Assembly (NCBI RefSeq): GCF_001431535.1
Contig: NZ_LDJK01000062.1
Coordinates: 1 to 50,156 of the forward strand
Source: Stenotrophomonas chelatiphaga
Lineage (GTDB): Bacteria > Pseudomonadota > Gammaproteobacteria > Xanthomonadales > Xanthomonadaceae
Reading direction: 5' to 3'
Length of the DNA: 50,156 bases
A model generated the notes under the pieces. It saw only the letters and a list, made by a program, of their open reading frames with translations. It did not search any database and was not told the origin of the DNA. The position numbers and the translations under genes were made by a program. Shown here one piece after another: positions 19,462-26,326 of this stretch. How positions within the stretch are numbered: position 1 is the stretch's first letter; every line of letters starts with the position of its first letter.

Positions 19462-20760
19462 ATGACCAGCACCATCGAAGCACGCGGCTACCAGACCGGG
19501 TTCGGCAACGAATTCGCCAGCGAGGCGCGGGCCGGCGCGCTGCCGATCGGGCAGAACGCGCCGCAGACCGTGGCCCACGGGTTGTATGCCGAGCAGTTGT
19601 CCGGCACCGCATTCACCGCCCCGCGCGGCAGCAACCGCCGCAGCTGGCTGTACCGGATCCGCCCGGCGGTGACCCATGGCGAGTTCACTGCGTTCGCGCA
19701 GGATCGCCTGCAGGGCAGCTTCCACGGGCTGCCGGCGTCGCCGAACCAGCTGCGCTGGAGCCCGCTGCCGCTGCCCGAGGCGCCGACCGATTTCATCGAA
19801 GGCCTGTACACGATGGGCGGCAACGGCGGCCCGGAAGCGCATGCCGGCGTGGCCATCCACCTGTACGCCGCCAACCGTGACATGCAGGGGCGTTATTTCT
19901 ACAACGCCGATGGCGAGCTGTTGATCGTCCCGCAACTGGGACGCCTGCGCCTGCTGACTGAAATGGGCGTGGTCGAGGTCGAGCCGCAGCAGATCGCGGT
20001 GATCCCGCGCGGCGTGCGGTTCCGCGTGGAACTGCCGGACGGGCAGGCGCGGGGTTACGTCTGCGAGAACTTCGGTGCGCTGCTCAAGCTGCCCGACCTG
20101 GGGCCGATCGGTTCGAACGGACTGGCCAATCCGCGCGACTTCGAAACCCCGCAGGCCGCGTTCGAAGACCTGGACGGCGAGTTCGAGCTGGTGGCGAAAT
20201 TCGAAGGCCAGCTGTGGCGTGCGCGCATCGACCACTCGCCGCTGGACGTGGTGGCGTGGCACGGCAACTATGCGCCGTACCGCTACGACCTGCGCCGTTT
20301 CAACACGATCGGATCGATCAGCTTCGACCACCCGGATCCGTCGATCTTCCTGGTGCTGCATTCGCCGAGCGATACCGCCGGCACCAGCAACATGGATTTC
20401 GCGATCTTCCCGCCGCGTTGGCTGGTGGCCCAGCACACCTTCCGGCCGCCGTGGTTCCACCGCAACATCGCCAGCGAGTTCATGGGCCTGGTGCACGGTG
20501 CCTACGACGCGAAAGCCGAAGGCTTCGTGCCCGGGGGGGCATCGCTGCACAACTGCATGAGCGGCCACGGCCCGGATGCGCCGACCTTCGACAAGGCATC
20601 GGCGGCCGACCTGTCGCGGCCGGACGTGATCAAGGACACCATGGCCTTCATGTTCGAGACCCGCGGGGTGATCCGCCCGACCGCACAGGCGCTGTCCGCC
20701 GCCCACCGCCAGGGCGACTACCAGCAGTGCTGGAACGGCCTGCGCAACAACTTCCGCTGA
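19462..20760 (+). CDS. hmgA: Homogentisate 1,2-dioxygenase
   Basis: The 432-residue protein carries the family's N-terminus [16 protein letters not shown] and the metal-binding cupin region with [28 protein letters not shown] and [20 protein letters not shown]. It opens the ring of homogentisate to maleylacetoacetate, the step after hppD. I chose the ATG at 19462 (MTSTIEARG) because GGGA sits nine bases upstream; an ATG three codons earlier overlaps that site. Its stop codon is immediately followed by the left arm of a long palindrome (20761-20833). Maleylacetoacetate isomerase and fumarylacetoacetase genes are not in the window. Confidence 0.97.
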   Translation: MTSTIEARGYQTGFGNEFASEARAGALPIGQNAPQTVAHGLYAEQLSGTAFTAPRGSNRRSWLYRIRPAVTHGEFTAFAQDRLQGSFHGLPASPNQLRWSPLPLPEAPTDFIEGLYTMGGNGGPEAHAGVAIHLYAANRDMQGRYFYNADGELLIVPQLGRLRLLTEMGVVEVEPQQIAVIPRGVRFRVELPDGQARGYVCENFGALLKLPDLGPIGSNGLANPRDFETPQAAFEDLDGEFELVAKFEGQLWRARIDHSPLDVVAWHGNYAPYRYDLRRFNTIGSISFDHPDPSIFLVLHSPSDTAGTSNMDFAIFPPRWLVAQHTFRPPWFHRNIASEFMGLVHGAYDAKAEGFVPGGASLHNCMSGHGPDAPTFDKASAADLSRPDVIKDTMAFMFETRGVIRPTAQALSAAHRQGDYQQCWNGLRNNFR

Positions 20761-20833
20761 AAAAAGGGGACGGAGGGAGTTAAGTCGTTTCTGGCATTGC
20801 CGGAAGGGACTTAACTCCCTCCGTCCCCTTTTT
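20761..20833. terminator. Perfect 26-bp-arm palindrome, bidirectional terminator-like repeat (copy 1)
   Basis: The left arm (20761-20786) begins AAAAAGGGGACGGAGGGAGT and the right arm (20808-20833) is its exact reverse complement ending in five T, with a 21-base loop. It starts on the base after the hmgA stop codon. A sibling element with the same GGGGACGGAGGGA core lies at 32160-32213. The A-stem-T arrangement makes it a credible intrinsic terminator in both directions. The minus-strand gene at 20780-21361 ends inside it. Confidence 0.85.
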
Positions 20834-21361
20834 GAAGGCGTCGAGGTGGTCCCGCGGGAGGACTTCCAGCAGGCGGTCGTGGACACGCTCGGCGTAGCCG
20901 GCGGAGGTCAGCTGGGTTAGTGCGTCGAGGGCGGCCTGCATGGTGTCCACCACGTCGCCTTCCAGGCGGGCCTGCTGCAGTTCGCGGAACAGCGCGGCGG
21001 CCTGCGGGTGGCGCTGCATTTCCAGGATGCCCAGCAGGTAGATGCGCGCAGCCGCCATGGAACGCCGGCGTTCGTTGGGTGCTGACGAGGCGAGGGCGGA
21101 ACCCGCGCCGGGGGGCGTGGCCGGGGCGACTGGCAGCGCTGCGGAAGCTGACGGTTCCGGCCGTTCCGGTGTGGTCACCAGATACCCGGCCTGGACCAGC
21201 TGGATCACCATCGCCGGGGCATCCGCACCGATCATCGTGGTCAGCGCGGCGAGGTCGCGCTGGCCATCGCAGAGGATCAACAGGCGGCGCTGGCGCATGT
21301 CCAGCGGGGCGCGGTGGGCCTGCAGCGCGGTTCGGGCTTGGTCGGTCTTGCGCGGGAGCAT
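20780..21361 (-). CDS. Unrecognised soluble protein whose C-terminus is encoded by the palindrome
   Basis: The 193-residue protein is not one I can name. Residues 1-75 (ARTALQAHRAPLDMRQRRLLILCDGQRDLAALTTMIG...VIQLVQAGYLVT) look like a small winged-helix-like module of a type seen in xanthomonad proteins. A Pro/Ala-rich linker (about 75-110) follows, and then a helical domain beginning RRRSMAAARIYLLGILEMQRHPQAAALFRELQQA. No signal peptide or membrane segment is seen. The last 17 or so residues (KKGTEGVKSLPAMPETT) are translated from the repeat at 20761-20833, so the original end of the protein has probably been replaced or extended. The start at 21361 is the first ATG of the frame. It may be regulatory, but this is a guess. 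Confidence 0.7.
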   Translation of the reverse strand: MLPRKTDQARTALQAHRAPLDMRQRRLLILCDGQRDLAALTTMIGADAPAMVIQLVQAGYLVTTPERPEPSASAALPVAPATPPGAGSALASSAPNERRRSMAAARIYLLGILEMQRHPQAAALFRELQQARLEGDVVDTMQAALDALTQLTSAGYAERVHDRLLEVLPRDHLDAFKKGTEGVKSLPAMPETT

Positions 21362-21485
21362 GGGCGGCTACAGAGAAGGCGGTGCAGGCCGAGCCTGAAT
21401 GCCTGCCGTGAAACGCTGATGACAATGCGGCGCGTGCACACCCGCCGCGGTAGCGTTCGCGCACTGCCTTCCAAGAGATGTCACG

Positions 21486-22109
21486 ATGAAAGCCTTCCCC
21501 GTTGCCGGCCTGCTGGCCCTGTCCCTTGCCGCCTGCAGCCAGGGTCCGGAAGCGAGTCCGGAGGCGACCTCGCCGATGACCGAAGCCGCCACCAACCCCG
21601 CCAAGGACGCCAATGTCGCCGCCGATGCGGACATGGCCACCGCCTCGCCGGTGGACCCGCGCAGCGACAGCCCGGCGCGCCTGGATGGCTTCGGCGCGGT
21701 GGACCTGGGCGCGAGCCTGGACGATGTCCGCGGCCGATTCGGTGCGCCGCTGCAGGGCGAAGTGCCGAACGATGAATGCCATTACATCCGCCCGCAGAAG
21801 GAGTCAGCCGAAGGCCCGTTCCTGATGATCGAAGGCAACCGGCTGGTGCGCTACGACGTGCGCGGTCCGGCCATCGTCGCCCCGGGCGGCGGCCGCGTGG
21901 GGATGAGCCTGGGCGAACTGCAGCAGTTGTATCCCGAACGCGCCGACCTGGGCCCGGACAAATACGATCCGCAGGCCCAGCACCTGCGCGTGCGTCCGGC
22001 GCAGGAAGGACACGGCATCATCGATTTCGCGCTCGGCGCCGATGGCAAGGTCAGTGCCTGGCGGGTGGGGCTGCCGCCGCAGGTCGATTATGTGGAAGGG
22101 TGTGGCTGA
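21486..22109 (+). CDS. Putative lipoprotein of unknown function
   Basis: The 207-residue product has a clear lipoprotein signal: MKAFPVAGLLALSLAACSQG with the lipobox LAAC (Cys18). A low-complexity Ala/Thr/Asp linker (about 20-60) precedes a compact domain of about 140 residues with DGFGAVDLGASLDDVRGRFGAPLQ, ECHYIRPQ, RVGMSLGELQQLYPERADLG and a final Cys near the C-terminus (VEGCG). The repeated 'G-SL-DV/EL' pattern resembles SmpA/BamE-like or PepSY-adjacent beta-sandwich lipoproteins, but I cannot assign a family. The ATG has AGAGATGTC upstream. It is divergent from the preceding minus-strand gene. Confidence 0.78.
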   Translation: MKAFPVAGLLALSLAACSQGPEASPEATSPMTEAATNPAKDANVAADADMATASPVDPRSDSPARLDGFGAVDLGASLDDVRGRFGAPLQGEVPNDECHYIRPQKESAEGPFLMIEGNRLVRYDVRGPAIVAPGGGRVGMSLGELQQLYPERADLGPDKYDPQAQHLRVRPAQEGHGIIDFALGADGKVSAWRVGLPPQVDYVEGCG

Positions 22110-22125
22110 GGATGCGGTGAGGAGG

Positions 22126-22150
22126 TGACGACGAAACTGTCGTCACCCAC
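22126..22150. repeat. Single diverged SMAG palindrome
   Basis: TGACGACGAAACTGTCGTCACCCAC has complementary GACGAC/GTCGTC arms around a changed loop, followed by the usual CCCACCAG tail. It lies in the 113-base gap between the lipoprotein and antiporter genes. Confidence 0.7.
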
Positions 22151-22222
22151 CAGTGGCAGTGAGCCACCGGGACGCGGGGATCCACCGTAGAATCGCCGTG
22201 ACTCCCGCTAAAGGATTGCCTG

Positions 22223-23179
22223 ATGATCGCCCTCGCCATCGCCTGGTTCGTGCTCGGCATCATCCTGCTGGGCCTTGGCGGCGACACCGTCGTCAAGGCC
22301 GCTTCGGGATTGGCCCAGCGCTTCGGTGCATCGCCCTTCACCGCCGGTCTGTTGCTGCTGGGCGTGGCGACCTCAGTGCCGGAGCTGGCGGTGAATGCGC
22401 GTGCGCTGGCGGTCGGACAGCCTGAACTGGCGCTCGGCAACGTGGTGGGCAGCACGCTGGCCAACCTCGGCCTGACCCTCGCCCTGGCCGCACTGGCCGT
22501 GCCCCTGCTGCTGCGCGCGCGGGTAGTCGTGGTGGCCTGGTTCGGCGTACTGGCGGCGGCGCTGCTGCTGATCGTGTTCGGCCTGGATGGGCAGCTGCTG
22601 CGCTGGGAAGGCGGCGTGCTGTTGGCGGCCTTCGTGTTGTTCTTCGTGCTGCTGCTGCGCCGTGGCCGCCACGAGGCACCGGAGGTAAGGGCGCTGATTG
22701 CCGATGCCGCCGTGTCACGGCCGGGACTGACCTTGAACCTGGTGCGCATGGCGATCGCCGCGCTGACCTTGTACTGGGGCGCCCGGCTGGTCGTGGGGGC
22801 TGCTGCGGACCTCGGCGCTGCGCTCGGCTGGACGCCGCTGCTGGTCGGTCTGCTGCCGGTGGCCATCGGCACCGCGCTGCCTGAAATCGCCGCTGCGGTG
22901 ATGGCGGCACGACGCGGTCAGGGCGACATGGTGGTCGGCCACGTGCTGGGCTCCAGCGTGGTCAACCTGCTGCTGGTGATCGGCGTGATGGCGGTCGTGC
23001 AGCCACTGGCCCTGCCGGCGTCGTTTGTGCGCCTGGAGCTGCCGGCGGTGCTGGCCTTCGCGCTGGTGCTGTACCCGATGCTGCGCGGCGACCTGCGCAT
23101 CAGCCGCGCCGAAGGCGGCGTGCTGCTCGGCGCCTTCGTGGCGTGGGTGGGCCTGGAGCTGGCGTTGCTGGTGGCCTGA
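22223..23179 (+). CDS. CaCA-superfamily sodium/calcium antiporter (YrbG-like)
   Basis: The 318-residue protein has about ten transmembrane helices and two inverted alpha-repeats. The first contains LGVATSVPELAVN and LGNVVGSTLANLGL, the second GTALPEIAAAV and VGHVLGSSVVNLLLV. In known CaCA exchangers the helix-capping motif is usually GNxxGSNxxN; here the Asn after GS is Thr and Ser, and the second Asn before the GS is His, so ion selectivity may differ. The conserved acidic residues in TSVPE and TALPE are kept. The start has AAAGGA upstream. The gene converges on the Mrp antiporter operon, 37 bases apart, so two cation exchanger systems sit back to back at their 3' ends. Confidence 0.9.
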   Translation: MIALAIAWFVLGIILLGLGGDTVVKAASGLAQRFGASPFTAGLLLLGVATSVPELAVNARALAVGQPELALGNVVGSTLANLGLTLALAALAVPLLLRARVVVVAWFGVLAAALLLIVFGLDGQLLRWEGGVLLAAFVLFFVLLLRRGRHEAPEVRALIADAAVSRPGLTLNLVRMAIAALTLYWGARLVVGAAADLGAALGWTPLLVGLLPVAIGTALPEIAAAVMAARRGQGDMVVGHVLGSSVVNLLLVIGVMAVVQPLALPASFVRLELPAVLAFALVLYPMLRGDLRISRAEGGVLLGAFVAWVGLELALLVA

Positions 23180-23216
23180 AGCCGATGGCCGACCGACGTC
23201 GGCCCTGAACGGCCTG

Positions 23217-23636
23217 CTACTGCTTGCTGTCGTTGGCGGTAAAGGTTTCGTCGGTGCCTTCCAGCTGCTGTTCGCGTACCGGCTCCGGCGGCGGCAGCTG
23301 CTCTTCTTCGGCGCGTTCGTTGCCGGGCAGGCTGGGGCGGGTTTCCATCAGCAGCGACAGCGCTGCCTTCGCCATCAGGTGGGCGCTGATCGGCGCGGTG
23401 ATGAACAGGAAGATGGTGATCAGCAGTTCGCGCGGCTGCGGGTCCTGGCCCAGGAAGATGTGGTACGCCACCGATGACACAAGCACGCAGCCCACGCCCA
23501 GCGTGCTGGCCTTGGTCGGGGCGTGCAGGCGCTTGAAGAACGTGGACAGCTTCACCAGGCCCAAGGCACCGACCAGGATGAAGAAGCAGCCGAACAGCAG
23601 CACCACCGACAGCACGATCTGGATGACGGTGATCAT
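23217..23636 (-). CDS. mrpG: Mrp cation/proton antiporter subunit G
   Basis: This 139-residue protein is the last gene of the operon. It has three transmembrane helices at the N-terminus (VIQIVLSVVLLFGCFFILVGALGLV; TLGVGCVLVSSVAYHIF; LLITIFLFITAPISAHLMAKAAL), which fit the MrpG/MnhG/PhaG family, and a hydrophilic, Gln/Glu/Pro-rich tail of about 40 residues that family members often lack. The ATG at 23636 overlaps the mrpF stop codon (ATGA). It is needed for assembly of the multi-subunit antiporter. The stop lies 37 bases from the convergent CaCA gene. Confidence 0.92.
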   Translation of the reverse strand: MITVIQIVLSVVLLFGCFFILVGALGLVKLSTFFKRLHAPTKASTLGVGCVLVSSVAYHIFLGQDPQPRELLITIFLFITAPISAHLMAKAALSLLMETRPSLPGNERAEEEQLPPPEPVREQQLEGTDETFTANDSKQ

Positions 23637-23917
23637 TCGACGATATCCCGGCGCAGCACGAACTTGCTCAGCACCACGGTGCTGCCAAACCCGAGCATGG
23701 CGATGATCAGCGCGGCTTCGAAGTAGATCGCCGAATTGAGGTACATGCCGAACAGCATCAGCTGCGCGATGGCGGTCACCGACAGCGTGTCCAGAGCGAG
23801 GATGCGGTCGGGCACGGTGGGTCCGCGCAGCAGGCGCCAGGTCGCCAGCAGCATGGCAAGCCCGACCACGTGCATGCACACCACCAGGGTGTTCTGGATG
23901 ACATCGAATCCGGTCAT
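23633..23917 (-). CDS. mrpF: Mrp cation/proton antiporter subunit F
   Basis: The 94-residue product has three helices, with the conserved MrpF segment LLRGPTVPDRILALDTLSVTAIAQLMLFGMYL containing the family's essential Asp in PDRI-LD. Its ATG overlaps the mrpE stop by four bases (ATGA) and its stop overlaps the mrpG start in the same way, so translation of E, F and G is coupled. Length is normal. Confidence 0.93.
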   Translation of the reverse strand: MTGFDVIQNTLVVCMHVVGLAMLLATWRLLRGPTVPDRILALDTLSVTAIAQLMLFGMYLNSAIYFEAALIIAMLGFGSTVVLSKFVLRRDIVE

Positions 23918-24420
23918 GGGAAGATCTCCATCAGCGGGGCCTCGTAACGGCGTTTGATCTCGGTGATCAGGTGCTGCTCATCGTCCAGGTTCAGCACGTG
24001 CACCAGCAGGTATTTTCGGTCGTCGCTCAGCGCAGCCGACACGGTGCCGGGGGTCAGTGTGATCATGCTGGTCAGCGCGGCGATGCCATGCACGTTGGCG
24101 ATGTCCAGCGGAATCCAGACGAAGCCCGGATGGATCCTGCTTTCCTTGCCCAGCACCTGGCCGGCCACTTCGATGTTGGACACCAGGATGTCCCACAGCG
24201 TGGTCACCAGCAGTTTCGGCACCGGCCGCAGCGTCCCGATGCGGGCGAACTCGCGGTCCAGCCGCGCGGCGAACAGCGGCACCACCAGGCCCAGCAGCAG
24301 GCCCAGCGCGAGCAGGCCCACGCTGAAGCTGTCCGACATCAGCAGCCAGAACACGATGACCATGATGGTGAGCGGCAGCGACGGGAAGATCCGGCGCAGC
24401 AGGGGGCGTTTGTGGTTCAT
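23914..24420 (-). CDS. mrpE: Mrp cation/proton antiporter subunit E
   Basis: The 168-residue protein has an N-terminal hydrophobic region of two helices (LPLTIMVIVFWLLMSDSFSVGLLALGLLLGLVVPLF) followed by a cytoplasmic domain with IPLDIANVHGIAALTSMITLTPGTVSAALSDDRKYLLVHVLN, the diagnostic MrpE block. It overlaps mrpD and mrpF by four bases on each side. In the complex, MrpE lies at the periphery and supports assembly. Confidence 0.93.
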   Translation of the reverse strand: MNHKRPLLRRIFPSLPLTIMVIVFWLLMSDSFSVGLLALGLLLGLVVPLFAARLDREFARIGTLRPVPKLLVTTLWDILVSNIEVAGQVLGKESRIHPGFVWIPLDIANVHGIAALTSMITLTPGTVSAALSDDRKYLLVHVLNLDDEQHLITEIKRRYEAPLMEIFP

Positions 24421-25952
24421 GGGTGACGGATCTCCGGCTGCTCGCCCCGCACCTGGTCGACATAACCGGAGGGCTGCAGCAGATCACTGGCGATGGCATC
24501 GGCGTGGCGCATCAGCGGGGCTGCGAACACCGTCATGCCGATGCCGTAGAGCAGCAGCAGGCAGGCGGCAAGCAGTTCGATGCGGCGGGTCGGCGCCTTG
24601 CGCGGCTTGGGCGCGTCCGGGTCGACCGGCGGTACGCGCCAGAACAGGCGGATGCCGGCACGGGCCAGCCCCATGATGACCAGCAGGCTGCTGCCCAGCA
24701 CGGCGGCCCACACCGGCGCGGTCAGCCATGGCGGCATGCCCTGCAGCAGTGCGGCCTTGGCCAGGAACCCGGACAGCGGCGGCAGGCCGGCGATGGAAAT
24801 GGCGGCGATCAGGAACAGCACTGCCGGCGTTTCCTTGCCGGGCATCGGCGCGATGATTTCCTTGCGGTCGCTGGCGCCGCCACGGCGACGGCGGATCAGG
24901 TCGGCGATCAGGAACAGTGCCGCGGCGACGAAGGTGCTGTGCGGCAGGTAGTACAGGCCGGCGGCCAGCACCTGCTGGTTGCCCACCGAAAACGCGATGA
25001 ACAGCGTGGCAGCCGAGACCACCACCAGGTAGGAGATCAGCACGCGCAGGCGTACCGCGGCGAGCACGCCGAGTCCGCCCAGCACCAGGGTGGCGATGCC
25101 GGCCCACAGCAGCCAGTCGCGGCCGTAGCCGGCCATGGCGCCGGCCTCGTCGCCGAACCACAGGGTCTGCACGCGCAGTACCGCGTACAGGCCGACCTTG
25201 GTCATGATCGCGAACAGCGCGGCCACCGCGGCCGGCGCGCGCGCATACGACTCGGGCAGCCACAGGTACAGCGGCATCAGCGCCGCCTTGGCGCAGAACA
25301 CCAGCAGCAGCAGGCCCATGGTGGCCTTCACCAGCACCAGGTGCGAGGGCGGCACTTCGGCGATGCGCTGCGACAGCTCGGCCATGTTCAACGACCCCAG
25401 CGAGGCGTACAGCAGGCCCAGCGCGATCAGGAACAGGGTCGAGGCGGTTACGTTGAACACCACGTAATGCAGGCCGATGCGCATGCGCAGGCCGCGCCCA
25501 CCGCTGAGCAGCAGGCCATACGAAGCGATCAGCATCACTTCGAAGAACACGAACAGGTTGAAGATGTCGCCGGTCAGGAACGCGCCGTTGAGGCCGACCA
25601 GCTGGAACTGGAACAACGCATGGAAATGCGGGGCGCGCCGGTCCCAGCCCGAGCAGGCGTGCATCAGGCAGCCGATCGCCAGCAGTACGGTGGTCAGCAG
25701 CATCCATGCCGACAGCCGGTCGGCCACCAGCGCGATGCCCAGCCGCGCCGGCCAGTCGCCCAGCAGGTACACCATCGCCGCGCCATCGGCGGTGCGCGCG
25801 AACAGCAGGACGACCGATGCCAACAGCGCGGCCAGCGCCGTCCAGGCCACCGCGCGCTGCACGCGCGGACCGTAACGGCGGTGTTCCACGAACAGCGACA
25901 GCGATGCGCCGAGCAGCGGGACCAGGATCGGCAGGATCACCAGGTGGTTCAT
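24417..25952 (-). CDS. mrpD: Mrp cation/proton antiporter subunit D
   Basis: This 511-residue polytopic protein (about 14 helices) is homologous to complex I proton-channel subunits NuoM/NuoN. Recognisable are FLTGDIFNLFVFFEVMLIASYGLLLSG, with the conserved membrane glutamate in FEVML, and LLVFCAKAALMPLYLWLPESYARAPAAVAALFAIMTKVGLYAVLRV, with the conserved lysines of the channel. The start overlaps mrpC by ATGA. MrpD and MrpA are the two antiporter-like subunits thought to carry protons and Na+. Confidence 0.94.
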   Translation of the reverse strand: MNHLVILPILVPLLGASLSLFVEHRRYGPRVQRAVAWTALAALLASVVLLFARTADGAAMVYLLGDWPARLGIALVADRLSAWMLLTTVLLAIGCLMHACSGWDRRAPHFHALFQFQLVGLNGAFLTGDIFNLFVFFEVMLIASYGLLLSGGRGLRMRIGLHYVVFNVTASTLFLIALGLLYASLGSLNMAELSQRIAEVPPSHLVLVKATMGLLLLVFCAKAALMPLYLWLPESYARAPAAVAALFAIMTKVGLYAVLRVQTLWFGDEAGAMAGYGRDWLLWAGIATLVLGGLGVLAAVRLRVLISYLVVVSAATLFIAFSVGNQQVLAAGLYYLPHSTFVAAALFLIADLIRRRRGGASDRKEIIAPMPGKETPAVLFLIAAISIAGLPPLSGFLAKAALLQGMPPWLTAPVWAAVLGSSLLVIMGLARAGIRLFWRVPPVDPDAPKPRKAPTRRIELLAACLLLLYGIGMTVFAAPLMRHADAIASDLLQPSGYVDQVRGEQPEIRHP

Positions 25953-26326
25953 GCGTGGTCCTCGTCACGACGCGGCGGGGCATCCTCGTCCGGCTCGTGC
26001 GCGTCGACGTGGTCACTGTGGTTGTCGCTGCGGCTGCGGATGGCCAGCACGATGGTGACCGCGGTCATCGCGAAGGCGATCACGATGGCGGTCAGCACCA
26101 GCGCCTGCGGCAGCGGATCGGTGTAGTTGCCGAGGTTCGCATCCAGGCCTTCCTTCAGCACCGGCGGGCGGCCGGCGACCAGTCGCCCACCGGCAAAGAT
26201 GAGCAGGTTGGTGGCATAGGACAGGAAGGTCATGCCGAGGATGACGTCGAAGCTGCGTGCGCGCAGCAGCAGGTACACGCCGAGCATGGTCAGCACGCCG
26301 ATGGCGCTTGCAATGGCCAGTTCCAT
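25949..26326 (-). CDS. mrpC: Mrp cation/proton antiporter subunit C
   Basis: The 125-residue protein has three helices and resembles NuoK: GVLTMLGVYLLLRARSFDVILGMTFLSYATNLLIFAGG and LPQALVLTAIVIAFAMTAVTIVLAIR, the conserved MrpC core. It ends in an Asp/His/Glu-rich hydrophilic tail. Its start shares one base with the MrpAB stop (TGATG), and its stop overlaps mrpD by ATGA. Confidence 0.93.
   Translation of the reverse strand: MELAIASAIGVLTMLGVYLLLRARSFDVILGMTFLSYATNLLIFAGGRLVAGRPPVLKEGLDANLGNYTDPLPQALVLTAIVIAFAMTAVTIVLAIRSRSDNHSDHVDAHEPDEDAPPRRDEDHA

Noticed and set aside
18211..20886. An 891-residue minus-strand open frame
   Set aside because: It is antisense to hppD and hmgA, which are unmistakable.
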